This document shows, piece after piece, positions 35,620 to 49,100 of a DNA stretch of 64,000 nucleotides. Where the stretch lies: NCBI RefSeq assembly GCF_028769735.1, contig NC_088172.1:63953075-64017074 (forward strand), in the 5' to 3' direction. Below the pieces are notes generated by a model, which did not search any database, had not been told where the DNA came from, and saw nothing but the letters and a program-made list of their open reading frames with translations. Each line of letters starts with the position of its first letter. Position 1 is the first letter of the stretch. The stretch comes from Zonotrichia leucophrys gambelii. Lineage: Eukaryota; Chordata; Aves; Passeriformes; Passerellidae. Position numbers and translations under genes: made by a program.

Positions 35620-35960
35620 AGAGCAGGGCCACTGTGGGGGCTGCCCCCCTGCCTCTGGGCCAGGCTGAGCGCTGGGAGTGTGCACCCCCACAGCACCAGG
35701 CCACCCTGAGGCCACCCTGGGGACAAGGGACACAGGGGCTGGAAGGCTTCACCCTCTGCTCGAGACCACGAGCGGGGCGGCACTGATGGGAGATGGCACG
35801 AGCACAGTGGGAGATGGCACAGGGGGATGCTGCCCATGGGAGTCCTGACCCACTTCTGGCACCTCCAGCACGGCACATGGGTTTCCCTTAAGGACTGTGC
35901 CCCCTTGGCCCAGGACATCAGGGCAGCAGCAGCTCCTGGGTTGGCTCCTCTCCCCCAGGA
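35620..35960. other. GC-rich patch with a short direct repeat
   Basis: A locally GC-rich segment in otherwise mid-GC desert, with some CpGs (for example at 35671, 35761, 35772-35778). TGGGAGATGGCAC occurs at 35787-35799 and again at 35808-35820, a 21-bp period. AGGCCACCCTG is also doubled near 35698-35720. No coding similarity was recognised. It may be a degenerate minisatellite or a weak regulatory CpG cluster. Confidence 0.4.
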
Positions 35961-38900
35961 GGAGGTGAGGAAAAACTGGGAACTCACTCTTTGGGTCTCT
36001 GAGCCCCACTGGGAAGGGACATATAGCCTGGATGGGCACAGCTGGCAGGACTGCAGCAGGTCAGGCTGCAGCAAAGGCTGCATGGTCTCTAAGCCTCCCT
36101 GAAGGGCACCACTTGGAGAACAGAGCGCTAAGTACTTGCCAGGACACAGCAAAAACGTGAACAAACAAACTGTCTGCCGTAGAAGGGAAAGTCTTTAACC
36201 TCAAACTTGCTGCTGGAAACAGTTCACAGGCCCTTTTTTCCTTGTCCTCCTCCTTGCACATGGCCTTGCACATGACAAGGGAGAGGATATATGTTATTCA
36301 CTTTAACAATGTGAGAGCCAGGAGTTTTATCTTGTCTGTGGTGAAAAGGACAGGCTGATCTATCCCAGTGAATATACAGCTCCATTCTAAGCAAATAAAA
36401 TCCAGATTATCCTTCTAGTATAGTCCAAACCTGTTCCTTGATGGAGAAAAATTGTATCAGCAGCACTACATGGTTTCCTGAGTAGCTACACTAACTCTAG
36501 GAAGAACAGAGGTAAGGGAGATAAAAGGTTTTTCATTTACTCCCATAACTGATGTAGCTGTACCAAACTATTTTTAATTACAGTGCTTGCACTGCCCTAC
36601 TGCAGCAAACCCTGCATTTTCCCATTATACATTATATATTCCCATTTCTCTGCCCAGCAGGTTGTAAGCCACTTCAGCTGTGGTTAAAGCATCTCTGGGC
36701 TTTTTTGCTGATGTTATAAAGAAAGGCATTTAGTCATCAGAAGACCTTGGTGACACTTAAATCCCCGGGACAGACAGGCTTGTGAGCTTGCCCAGGGAAG
36801 GGCTCCCAGAGGATGCTCCTGGCAGGCACTGTCCCTGTTTCAGGGATGAGCAAACCAAAACCCAAGAAGGAGTTTTTTTTAAGGAGTCCTATTCCCTGCA
36901 GCCACCACTGGTGTGATGGTTATGATTAAAAGCACAAGTGGACTGAGCTATTGGGGATTATGCTGGGGGAAGGAGCCCTCCCTCCATCACGTTATGACAA
37001 GGAGAGCTATGCCAGGGGATGAGCTGTTAGAGGCAGACCTCTGCCCCCTTACAACCCAAATACTCACACAGTTCAGTGTACAAATCCAGGGAAGTGAGCC
37101 ACCAGGGTACAGCCATTAGAGAGGGACTTGCATGGAGTGGAGATGTGAAGTGGGTGTGTGGGAACCTTGGTGGGATGGGGTCACTGGCACTGCAAAGAGA
37201 TGGGAGCCATCCCATGGCCTGTTGGCAGCCCCCTGACTGCTCTTTCTCCTTGTAGGAATGAATGAGAAGTGTATTTCTGTGTGTGAGGAAGCCAGGCTGA
37301 GCCACTCCTGCTGACAGTCCTACCGCAGAGTGTAAGGCAAATCCAGCATAACTCACAGAACAAACTGTGTGGGTGCCATAATGAGAGTTAAAAGTGGGCA
37401 AATTAGAGCATGGTAGTCTGTTTTAACTCCTATTTGTGTGATAAGAGGAGACATTGAAAAAAAAGAGCATATATGTGACAGAAATATACTTTTTATATTC
37501 TCATAATTCATGCTTTACATAACTAAATAAATGTTAGTGAGTTTGTTGGAGACAGTGGAGATGACAGTCTGTGCTCACCACAGAGAGAAAGAAAATTTTC
37601 TGGATCCACCCATAAAATAAGGATCTTTCTGATTTTTTTCCTCTTGATATTTACAGAAGGTTTGTTCTCACTAGAAAACTCCAGAACTATCTGGCAGGTG
37701 TGTCTTAAAATGTTTTATGACTCTACTCACGACTGCACATCTGTGAAACATCATCTGTGCTGGAGCCTGAGGGATAGCTGCAAGCATCTTTGCTGGCCTT
37801 TCCTCTACAGTCCTCTCAGCAGATTTTGGCACCTCTAGTTTTTACGTGAAAAAGCAGATGGGAGAGAGAGCACTTCTGAGAGGGCCTAACACCTTCTTAG
37901 CCCAGAGATATTTTAAGCATAAATCTGCTAGAAGACCTCGGGAGATTTCAAGCTCCAAATTCTCCCAAGAAACAGACTCAGGTCTGGTGTCCCATGCTGT
38001 GCAAATGCAGAAATGGTCACGAAGGGGGTCTAGAGGCAGTGGAACACCTCCAGCCATAGCAGAGTCGCACCAAATGGTGCCAGTGTGAAAGTTTAGTGAG
38101 CAGAGGGGGAGAGCCAAATCCTCCATGCCAGAAAAAGTACCAGGTTGTCTTGAGTTGATAACAAATTTTCCAGTACAAAAGTGGCCAGATGAGCCTCTGA
38201 GGCTAGCCTGAGTAAGTGTCAGGAAAAGCAATCACGGTTTGAAGCTGGATGTCTGCCTCTGCCATTGCAGAGCTTTGTTTCAGCACCGGCGGGAGCACAG
38301 TGACCCCGGTGCAGGAGGGCGGTGTGCCAGGCAGTCAGCATGGCACAGCCAGGACCTGCCACCCAGACCTCTGGACAGCCTGTACCTGTGCTCCTGACTT
38401 GTTCCCACTGGGCACTGAAGGTTCTTCGGCTTAGTCCACATTGAGAGGAAAATTATTTGTTGAGGGAGGAAATACACCAGGAGCTGTTGCTTAAATGAAG
38501 CAGGGGCTATGGTTTGACCACTGATTGGAAAGCAGTTTTGTACAGGGCATTTCCAAGCCCACCACACTGCTCACCTCTCCTTCCCTATTGATAATTACAG
38601 TCACAGTGTTGCTGGTGTCAAGTTGCTATAGAAGCGCTGACTAAGCTCCTCTGCAAGCTGTTTAATAAATAGAAAAAGATATTTCCCTAGATTTCCCAAG
38701 CCTTTTCTTTGCACAATCAGCTGCAGAGCAGCCCAACTCCTCACTGCCTCCCTTCTCCCTGACCCAACAGCCCCCTCAGCTCAGCACCCTGGTCCACTCC
38801 AGATAATTTGCCCCAACTGCAGTGCCAGGAAACCTGCTTTCCATAACAAAGTTCCTGCTGACTGCTGTTTAATCCCAGTGCCTCTTCTAGTGTAGGAGGT

Positions 38901-41900
38901 GAGGTGCTGCCTGGCTGGTGCCAATCTGTTGCCCTTCAGGGCTGGCACATTTACTTATGTAAAGTATGTGTTCTCTCCCTGTGAATCTCCTGTACAATGT
39001 TGGGGCTTATGTCTCACCATACCGATATCACTTCATAGACCAAATGCTTAAACTGGCAAAGCATTAACCCTTAATTTCAAGGGGAGATTGTTTTTAAGCT
39101 TCATGTATCTGCCCAGTCCACTACACAGCGCTCTCTCCTCTCTGCCTTCAGGTTTCAGGCTGCCCCTGACTGAGCTGCAAACAGCAGTATCCCAGAATGA
39201 CTGCTGTTTCCTATTCCCATCTCTGGCCATAATTAATGGCTGCTAAAGGAAGATCAGGACTGCCTTTTATACACATTTAGCCACCCAGCACTCCCTCAAG
39301 CTTTGTGTTACTCCACTGGAGCCTCGCTGATTTATTGGAGCTCGGGCAGGCCTGTAGTCATAACAGGCTGGGGAATATTTTCTCTAAAGGTTCAGGATTA
39401 GCACTGGGGTTCAGACCTTACTCAGGGAAGGGATTACAGTGTGGGTAAGTGGACTCCTGGTACATATATCTGATGAGCCCAAAAAGCAGGGGCTGAGGAG
39501 ATGACAGAAGACGCTGCACAGACCCCAGGCCATAGGGATGCCTGAGCTTCAAGCTGCTCTCTGGGTTTGCAGCATTCCACGTCATGGCACAGGCATGGGC
39601 ACTGCTACCACCCTCACAGGCTCACCTCTCTCTCCCTTAACTTTTTTGTCATCTACCAAAGACACAAACCATTATTCTGCCCATTCAGGAGGCAGAAGAT
39701 GAGGTGTAACATTTCACATGGGCATTTTCTGCCCTGTAGGAGGGCACATTCCATTGCCCCTGTAATCACTGGGCACATTAATGCCATGAATTATTCCAGT
39801 CAAGCCTGTTACATCCTCCAAGGAGCAAGATGCCACGCAGGAGGGGTGGTTCATGGTTTGCTGTCTTGTGTACTTACTGCAAACTATCTTCCCAAGGCCA
39901 GCACTCTGTGCTGAGTTACATCACATCCTAGTGTAATGCCTTTAAATCATTAATCTGTCCTACTTCTGGACTAGCACCAGAAAAACCGATGAAGGCCAGG
40001 CTGAGTTCAGATCAAACCAGAGGACGTTGTGGTTACATTTATGGTTTTTTAGAGGATCTCTCACCTGCAACCACAAATCTGCCTTTATTTGGCTTGAGCA
40101 TGATCCAAAATTACCTCAGAGGTCAAGAGTGCATGTCTTGTGGATTAGTGAAAACTACTGACTAACCTAACGTAATGCATTATGACTATTAATATTCCGG
40201 GAAATAAGGGTGGCTGTAGTCTGTTGTGTTGTAATAAAATCTAACATTAATTTTTCCCTATTGCAAAAATATCCAGAAAAAGGCCAGAAAAAAAAAATAA
40301 GCAATGGGAGTGTTCTGCTCACTTCATCTTGCTAAATGCCACAGCTCTTGCTGCAAAGAATTCAGTGTAGGCAGCACTCTAAATCCGCTTTACAAATGGG
40401 AATTAACGAAACTTTCCAGCCCCTCCACAAGGTAAGTCAGAGGTGCTGAAGTCAGTCTCCAGAGAGGGACCAGGACTCAGGTCATTGGTGGTAGAGCCCT
40501 CTGAGGGAGGACGGTGGCACTCCCTGGCATGCCTGGTGATGCAGCCCAGGGCTCAGCTCCTGCCCACCGCCAGGCTGGCACTGCCTGTTTGCTCCAGCTG
40601 CTCACTCCAGCTGCTCCTGTTCAAAGTTCCCCAGAACCAGCGGTAAAAGCACCACTGACTTTCCCGAGATTAAGTCACCTTTGCCCTACTTGTGTGCTTG
40701 TAAAATGGGAATAGTAATATTTCCCTGCTGCCCTGTGGCTGGCGAGGATCTGTCGTTGTTCCTGTGGTTGAGAAGGGTGCACAAAAGGGAAAGGAGAATA
40801 AATATTTACCCAGAATCCGATATAGGTAAATCCATCTGAGGATTGTCCCCTCCTCCAACAAACTTCCCTTCCTACGGGAAACTCTAGCCTCTATTTGGTT
40901 AAATCATTTACGTACATTAACGAACAATTAGGGAGGGAAGAGGGGAAAACCAGCCAAGAAAGCCTTCCACAAAGGAGCTGCCCTCAGTTTGCCTTGTTTG
41001 ATTTAGGACAGGAGGGAAGTAACCTGACTGTGATAAATGAGGACTCTGTCCCTACCTGGACAGTCTGTAAAATCAAGTCTGGATGGGAGATTTAAGACAC
41101 AGGGCCAGACATGGTGTTGGTTCAAACTATTGTAGTTTCTCTGGAGCTGCTGGAGCATTGAGAGTTATACTGGGAAGTTGTTGTCCCGTGGGTGCTGAAA
41201 GAGGAGAGGATTGTGGCAGCCCCACAGTCTTGGCAGAGTTCTGGCTCTGTCAGAGGAGTTGTGAGCTTTGCTCTTGGTTGTTTAATTCATGCAGCTCAGC
41301 CTTGTGATGGTCCCTGGGGCCCAGCCGCTATTGAAAGCTTTCAGCTTTTCACATGAGATCTATTGGATGTGACAAGGTACACATGGGTCATATGCTGCTC
41401 TCTAAGTAAGCCACACTTAAGTGCAGCATCACCATAAAAACAGAAAAAAAACAACCCCATCCTTTTCACCCCAGTGCAAACTGCCCCCCGTTACTTTTTT
41501 TTAATGGACTCTTTTCCATCAGTATTCCCTGCTAAAGGTGCACTAGAGGCCCCTCCAGTAAACCTCTGCACATCCTGGGGCTCTCTCCATACAAGGAGTA
41601 AGGAGCTGGTGAGCTGGCCTGCTGTCCCAGTACAGATTGGCCAGAAGAGGCTAAAGCCCGGAAGGCATGTCCCTGTTTTTATGACCGTTTGGGCTGAGAA
41701 AACAGATACCTGTGAGCTGGAGCTTTGGTTGCTGATTCTGACTGAAGCTCATCAAAGCTAGAGAGATGGAGTGCAGAAAGTGGAATAAACTAGATTGGCT
41801 TTGTGCTGAAGCCAAGAAATACAGATCAAACAAATGCAAATTCAGGGAGAAACATTGTAGACCTATAAATCTTTGTATAGAAACGTCTCTTTTTTCCTCA

Positions 41901-43251
41901 AAAAACAGCAAGAAAAATGAACAGAGTACTGCCATCCCAAAGTCCTTTCTGCTCTGAGCAACACTACCTAGCACTTTGCAGGCTTCCCCATGCAGCTCTG
42001 CTAATTCCTTCCTTGGAGGATGCATCTGAACTGTTATTTCAAACTGCCTTCAACAGCCAGAGAAACCCAATACTTTAGAAATAGGGCACTGAAGCAGAAC
42101 CTCCAGGGCCCCCCAGCTCATTCCCAGCAGTGCTGGATCTGCCCCTTTCTCACATGTTGGAGTCAATTCATTGCCACATTTTCTGTCACAGCAGCCCTGG
42201 GACAATCCCGTGGGGTTTGGGGCAGGACTGTGAGGTCACCAGGTACACGCTGCCCTCTATGAGCCAGGTGGGGATGGCGACAGAGACTGGCAGGCTGGCA
42301 GGAGTCTGCTTGGCTGTGTAGAAACCCTTTGGCGTGGCAAACGGCCATAGCAGATCAGAGCAGACTCAAATCCCAGCGGGTGTTTGAAGTTAAATCTCCA
42401 GATGTTCAAATATTAGCCTACTCCATCACCTGTCCATCAAACATTAACTCACTCCACCAAGAGTACACTCACCCAGTCCCTCAGCTCACTGCTTCCCATA
42501 CTGGTATTTTTTCTTGAGACAGCTGCAGACCACTGCACCCTGGATGCTGCTGCTCTTGCAGAAGGAGCTAAGCTCCAGCCCAGTTAAGGAAGAACATTAA
42601 GTACCATCATTTAGTACCATAGATTCACAGCTGGGGATTTATATCGGCATAGGGACTGAGGTCAGGATAAAGAAAAATAGTTTCAGTGCATCAATTTGCA
42701 CATTAAATCTGCTTTCATCTTGATAATGAAAGTTGAACTGTCAATGCCATGAATTTAAAACAATGTAAGTCACACTCCTAAACCATCACATGACCAGCTT
42801 GAAAAATCACACAGCAAGGTCTCCTTTCAATTGCCTTTCTGGTCTTGGAGGTATTAGGAATGTATGATTTCCATGCACCTCTTTTTTAAGGTGAGTTAGA
42901 TCTGTGCTGCTGTTTCTACAAGTGAGGAGAGACTTGGATAACCCACTGCAGGAAAAACAGAGCTTGGAGGCAAATGGGAAAATGGGCTACAATTTTTGAT
43001 GAGAGCTGGCAGCACTGCACTGGCAATACAATCTGTCCTGTCTTCTTTGCCTTCACACATTAGCTGAAATCCTCTGAGAGTCAGAAAGTCTCAAAGGAGC
43101 TTGAGCCATCCAGTTTTCTAGGGCTGCTCTCTCTTGCCCCAGCACTGCCCACCCCTGCTGGGCCAGGCAGGTATGGAAGAACAGGGGAGCAACAGTCAAT
43201 GGGAGGTGGCTTGCAGGTAAAAACTAGATTTTTAAAAAACAGGTTAAAAAC

Positions 43252-43269
43252 ACTCTCTCTCTCTCTCTG
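43252..43269 (+). repeat. (CT)n microsatellite
   Basis: About nine CT dinucleotide units, followed by GTGCTG. A short simple repeat in non-coding sequence. Confidence 0.85.
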
Positions 43270-44119
43270 TGCTGAAAGCTGATATAAGTAGCAAGTTTTC
43301 CCTCTTTCTTCTTAGGTGCTTATGCAGCTACAATTCCATTGCTTTGGACAGGTGGGAAACAGTGGGGTTGTAGAAGGCAGCCTCACACTTGTTCTCATGT
43401 TGGGTCTTTGCTCAGCAGTGAATAAGGTTGTTTCTACCTGTATTATCAAGATCATGTATTGTATTCACAAAATGTTATTTTTAACTTCTATATATCGTGT
43501 TCTCCAAACTCATTAATGATTAACTGAGAAGTGTACTCCTGGTCCTGCTTCTCAGCTGTGTTAGGAAGCTTAATTGAGGTGCTTTGAAATTCCAGGATAG
43601 AAAGTTCTGCCAAAGTGCCATGTACTGTAATTATTACTTACATAGGAGACAAGCAATGACCATACAGTTACCTAATGAAAGAGCAGAGATTTCACTTGCT
43701 ATTTCTTCAGTCACAGACATTCTCAAAGAGCAGAGATTGCAGTATGAGATTGCACCATAAATGTGCAAAGTTGGGCTGGTGGTTACACTTTCATGATCTC
43801 AATGAAAGAATGTGTTTTGGCCTTTTTTCACTGTGCCAGGGTTTAGCATCCAGAGCTTCCATTTTCCAGGGTTTTAAACTCTGCCGGCAATGTTATCACA
43901 CTCTGATGTTTGAAATGGTTTTACATAAGGACTGCTCACAACAGCTTGAGCTGTGGTAATCAAGGCAAAGTCACCTGGCTGCCAGCCAGGGAGAACAGGC
44001 TCCTTTCTCAGGCAAATTGCTCAGTGGTATTTTTAGCCACAAATGCACTGTCTGCTGCAGTTAGCATTCGACTTGCAGGGCTGCAGGACACATCCCTGCA
44101 GCTCCTGCTGGGAAATGTG

Positions 44120-44230
44120 ACAGGCGTGTGCAGAGCGCTCGCCAAGCGTGAGCGCCCCGCTGGCTCGGGTGGCTGGCTGGGGGCCGGGGGGAGCCCAGCA
44201 TTGCTGGGAATGCTGGTTTCTGTTCCGGGA
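44120..44230. other. Isolated CpG-dense patch
   Basis: A short cluster of CpGs (GCGTGTGCAGAGCGCTCGCC, GCGTGAGCGCCCCGC, GGGGGCCGGGGGG) in a CpG-poor desert. It includes the inverted pair GCGCTC at 44135-44140 and GAGCGC at 44150-44155, which could form a 6-bp stem with a 9-base loop. CpG retention suggests an unmethylated regulatory site, but this is inference. Confidence 0.35.
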
Positions 44231-46116
44231 GCTGAGAGCCCAGCCAGGAGAGCTGGCAGCACTTCTCCCCACGCTGGAACTGGTTATGTGTGTTGCAGGA
44301 CAAGTCATTAGTTCCTTTGCTAGTAATAACCTAATCATGGCAATGACGTCAGCTGCTGCTCATTGCAGAACCAACCTTTCCAACACCAAACCAAACACTG
44401 AAGGGGGTTGGGCTCCTGACAGAGCTGAGCTGCTCCAGCCTTTCCTTGCAGGCAAAGGTGGCTGTGATGTACAGGTCATTTCCTTCCCACTGGGTTATCC
44501 AGGCTAACACTCTGACCTCAGCTAGAGTGAGGGCTCCCCACCCAGCAATGTGTGGTCACTGGGTGTGCCACCACAGAGGTACCCACTCCGTGAGGGAGTG
44601 GAAGGATGGTCACCTGCCTTGGGATGTACCAGGTTATCTGCAGCTCACATCAGGGAAAGATGGAAAGTCATTTGCTCTACCCTTCTCATACCAAAACCGG
44701 CACTTCCATAGGGGCATGCTCTGACCTCAGTGAGTCAAAGTCCATGACAGTGACTTCCCCTGAAACAGGTTTTCCAGAGGAGTATCTCCAAACTGATAAT
44801 CACCCCTCCCATGCACATGGCAATGGGCTGGAGCTGCAGTCAGGTGGGAGCTTAGAGAACGTCAGGAGTCCCTCCCATGGCGCTCTGGTGAGAAGGGGAC
44901 ACCTTTCTAATGAGGCATTTATGGGTAACAGCTATTTCTTGCACTCAGCACTTGGGCAGAATGCAGCTTCCCTACCAGCAGGAATGAACTCATTGCAGGA
45001 GGTGACAAAATGCATGAACATGACTAAATTTCAAGTAGATCAAGTAGTGGTGTTTCTTGCACCTTTAACACAGCAGGCAGCCAGAAAGCAGATGCTGATA
45101 CACCAGGTGATAAGAGGCCCACACCTGAATTACTCCACATGGTGTTTCTGGTACATTATAGCATTAGACTTCAGATCTAACAGCCCAGGAGAGACCATCA
45201 CAAGGACATAGTCATAGTAATTTCTGTAAAACAGGATTTTCACTTCAGTTTTTACTCCACCAGCTTGAGTAATGTGTGGCTGAATTTTAGGGATGATTTA
45301 GATCTACTGATCTGAATTTTACAGGTGGTAGCTTTACAGCATCCTTCAGCGAATGCTTTCAGGAGTCATTTATCCTGCCTGATAAAAAATTGCACCTCAC
45401 TTCTTGTTCATACTTTGATATTTCACCCTACAACTTTTGGCTTGCAAAGCACTCTGTAATATGCTGGGGAAGTAAAAGTGACAGGGAAGACCCAAATGCT
45501 TTTCTCTGGCTGATCCAGCAGCCCCTGGGAGGCACAACAGCTGGCCCGAGGATGGAGCTGGGATGCAGCCCTGCAGAGAGCTGCTGTGCTGGCTGTGGTG
45601 GGTTCTGCAGCAGGGCTCTGCTGTGAGCTGTTTCCCACTCCTTATCATGGCTTTTTTTGGGTGGGGTCAGTACCAGTAAGTCTTCTGCAGTAAAACAAAG
45701 TTGATTTAGTTGGACCAACCCAGTAAAGATTTCCACCATCCTCAGCAAATATTTTAGAGGTGAGGTGGCAGATTCCTTTTTACTTCTGTGCACATACCTA
45801 CATATATGAATATATATATTTATATGAGAAGCAGTCTTTCTGCCACTCCTTTAAAAGATTTAAAAATCTTTTCCCCAGGGTGTGTGTGGAATCTGTCATA
45901 TTTCCAACATGTTGCAAATCTGCATTTCCTATTGATCTTATCTACTCTTCTGTGCTTCAGCAGTCTCTGTTTCACATTGTAGCCCCGGGGCTTCCATCCT
46001 CATTAGAAATCCTTTCCCAGGAGGCTGGAGATGCACCAGCTGATCACAGATCACAGCAGTAACAGCCAGTGACTAAACTCTCTGAACCCCCCAAATAAAA
46101 GCAAGAAACAGTATGT

Positions 46117-46129
46117 GGGGGGGGGGGGG
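46117..46129 (+). repeat. Poly-G run of 13
   Basis: Thirteen consecutive G residues. Runs of this length are rare in vertebrate DNA and are prone to sequencing length errors and to G-quadruplex association. Confidence 0.9.
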
Positions 46130-49100
46130 AAAGTGCCTCCCTCCCAAGCAGGTTCCCTAAACCCCTGGTCCTGTTTGGCAGCCTCGACAGTCACCTGCCC
46201 TCCCAAGAACTTTGCAGGCATTTCCTGCTGAAGGAGACAGCATCTGCTTATCACTGAAAAGAGCAGCTGAAACTTTTATCTTTTTTGTGAGAATTAGGGA
46301 GTGCTCCCTCCTCTCTTAGCTCAAACAACAGAGTTATCCCACTTCTTTATTTCTCACAGTCCCTGTGGGCAAACCCCGCTGTCCCAGCAGCACAGCCCTC
46401 ACAGCCCCTGAACCCCAAAGCCCATGGGGCAATGCTTGCAAAGGGCCCAAGCTCATGAGAGCAGGATGGTTTCTGAAGTTACAGCAGCAAAAGATGGTTT
46501 TAATCATTTAAGAACTCTGACCTGGCTCTTTTAGTGTGTCTTTGCCCCAGAGCTGCTTGTCAGGCACTGCCTGAAGTTGCTGCTTTTCTTTGACATGGCA
46601 CCTTCCGAAAATATAATGAAAAACAGTTCCTGGACTGCATCAGACTACCTCTCCTTTTAGCTGGGCTAAGCCTCGTGTGTGAGGCTTTCCCAGCTACAAA
46701 TCTTAATGGAGCTCCTTAGCAGGGCATTAAAACCCATGCTGAAATCAAAGTGGTATCCTTCATTCATTCCTCCTGCGGTCACAATAAGCTCTTGAGCCCT
46801 GCCTTGTACTGTGACTAACACAACAGGACCCTGGCTGAAAACTGGGGATCTGCTGAGTCCAATAAAAATAATACATAAAAATTTCACTTCATATCAGGAA
46901 CAAGAAAACAGCAAACTCATATCCTTTGTAATATACAACACATGTGAAAAGCAGCTACAAGAGCAGAAAAAAAAGCTTTCCTGACTTATGCTTTTCAAGT
47001 TGGAGTTGCTGCCTACCCCTCTTCACACAGCAGGCAGGGGAACCTCAAAGGAGCAGGTGTTTTTCATGGGTGAGACAAGCCCCTGGTCAGTGCTTGTTTT
47101 CTGCCTGAAACACACCACTAATCTTCAGTGGGGTCCCTACTCAGCTGTGCAAACATGGGGGCTTTGGAGGATTAGGTTCAAATTCACATGAAGTTTTGTG
47201 GTTGTGTTTTAAAAAGAAAGATGAATCCAAAAAAACAATAGCATGGATTACTTTCCTTTTGGAGAAACAGATTGCAGGCTTTTCCCCAATCTAGGGCTGG
47301 ACTGACCTCAAAGTTATACATCCCCAGCAGCTTCCATCTGTAGATTTCATGGCTCTTTATTAGAAGGAATATGGTAAAACATTGCAGTTTCCGTGGGTTA
47401 GAGATGGGCTTAAAGGATTTCTTAAGGTTGTAGAGAAGGTACTGGGCACAACCAAGATCTGAACTGACTCCTGGCTTTAGGAGGTCTGCTTATGAGGAAA
47501 GCTGTCTGTCTCCCAGTAGTCAAGAAAATAGAGTGGGAAGACCTGGTAAGAAGCTTGTTAGGGAAACTATTCAATATTTTCTAGTGACCATCTAGTTAGC
47601 CCCACAAGGGCTGTAGAAGAAGCAAAGTGCAAGCACACGCTATATAAAAAGGAGAGGAGGAATCAAACCTGGTATCAGGGATGAGTTTTGAGCAAAGATT
47701 CAGGTTGCTCTCTTGTTTGCCCCTTCCACTGAGCCCCAGTCACTCTGAATGGATTGGTTTGAATCCCCATGGAACATGGAACATTTTCACACTGGTGTTT
47801 TCTCCTTGCAGGACAATGGGGGCTGTGACTGGCACCACAGGGAGTAAGTGCTGAAAGACTACCGATATGACATGCTGATACCTCCATTTTTACTACACCC
47901 AATTAAGCAATAAATGATTCTGGTGGGAGTGTGGAGCACACAGATTATCATGCAAATCAGGTAACTGTGCTACCAGAGGGCTCTGACATCGCCTGAATTA
48001 GCACTGGTAAGATATTAGTGCAAATGTCACCTTTCTCCTCTGTTAGTTATTGCCTCCGATCTCACCCATCATGCAGCCTCCCTGGGGTCAGAGCCATGAT
48101 GTCTCATAGATTTGGGAGTGCAAATGGATTTTAAAGAGGATTTTTAGCAAAGTTTCTATCATCTTCCATTCCAACACATCCAGAGCTGGTGGCCTGAGAG
48201 CCTGCTGCACTGGCAAAGTTACCTGAAGAATTCACCTTGATCCAAGCTACAAATTGGTTCAGGGGCATGCTCTAGGCTAGCTCTAGGCTAGAAGAGGCAT
48301 TCCTTTTTGGGAGGTGGAGGACAGAGCTGCCTGAAAGCAGTAAGCTGAGGGCCCTACTGGGCATCAGGTTTTCCCACCAGTTAACTTACACCATTAAAAA
48401 GTAGAATGAGGGAGCAACACGGAGCATTTTGAATCACTTTATCTCCCAAGTTATTTTGTCCTCCCCACTCCCCTTAAAAGGATCTCTTTTGCTCTGTGTT
48501 CCTCAAATGAAAGTGAGACAAGAAGCTGAGCTGCTTGCCCCATCCCAGGCTGTTGACAGCAGACAAAGGCCATTGTTTGCTGCCACTGGTTGTTGTTCCC
48601 ATGGTGGCAGCAGCCCCCAGCACCAGCCCTCAGCTCTGGGCCCTTTTTGTACTCGGCATGGCACAAACAATTGCACTGTCCCTTTCTGTGGATGGCTGCA
48701 ATTTAAAGAGAGAAATACATTTCTCTGCATCTTCCCACAGGCCCCAGGGACACAGAAATTCACAGGCTGGCTGGAGCCACCCTACAGCTGGGGGGCAGAA
48801 AGGAGGAAATTATCACCCATCATGATAGCAAGTGGCCCAGACCAAGCACACCATGATCCCTCAGGTGGAAAAGGTATTGCTACCATTGGGTAGATCCGTC
48901 CCTCAATTGCCAGATCCAAAACCTCAGAACTCAGTTCAGTGGGGTTTCTGCAAGGTCCCCATCCCTGTCCCTGGTGCAAAACTAAACTGAATCCACCCAG
49001 GTTTTGCAAAAGGAATCCATGGTCAGTGATGCTAAGACATGAGCTCTCTACACAAGGCTGATAGAAAAGATGAATGCAAACAAACCCAGCCGCATAAACT

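Larger units (their letters stand above)
30146..43251. other. Intergenic gene desert
   Basis: About 13 kb with no supported gene or clear transposon. A T-rich run lies at 34561-34588. A GC-rich patch at 35620-35960 has two copies of TGGGAGATGGCAC 21 bp apart and supports long overlapping spurious frames (minus 35607-36164). Elsewhere there are AT-leaning unique stretches such as 39930-40310. Open frames up to about 185 codons match nothing I recognise. Confidence 0.5.

Noticed and set aside
47174..47184. GGTTCAAATTC string resembling a tRNA T-arm
   Set aside because: The flanks cannot fold into a cloverleaf and the closing bases do not fit.
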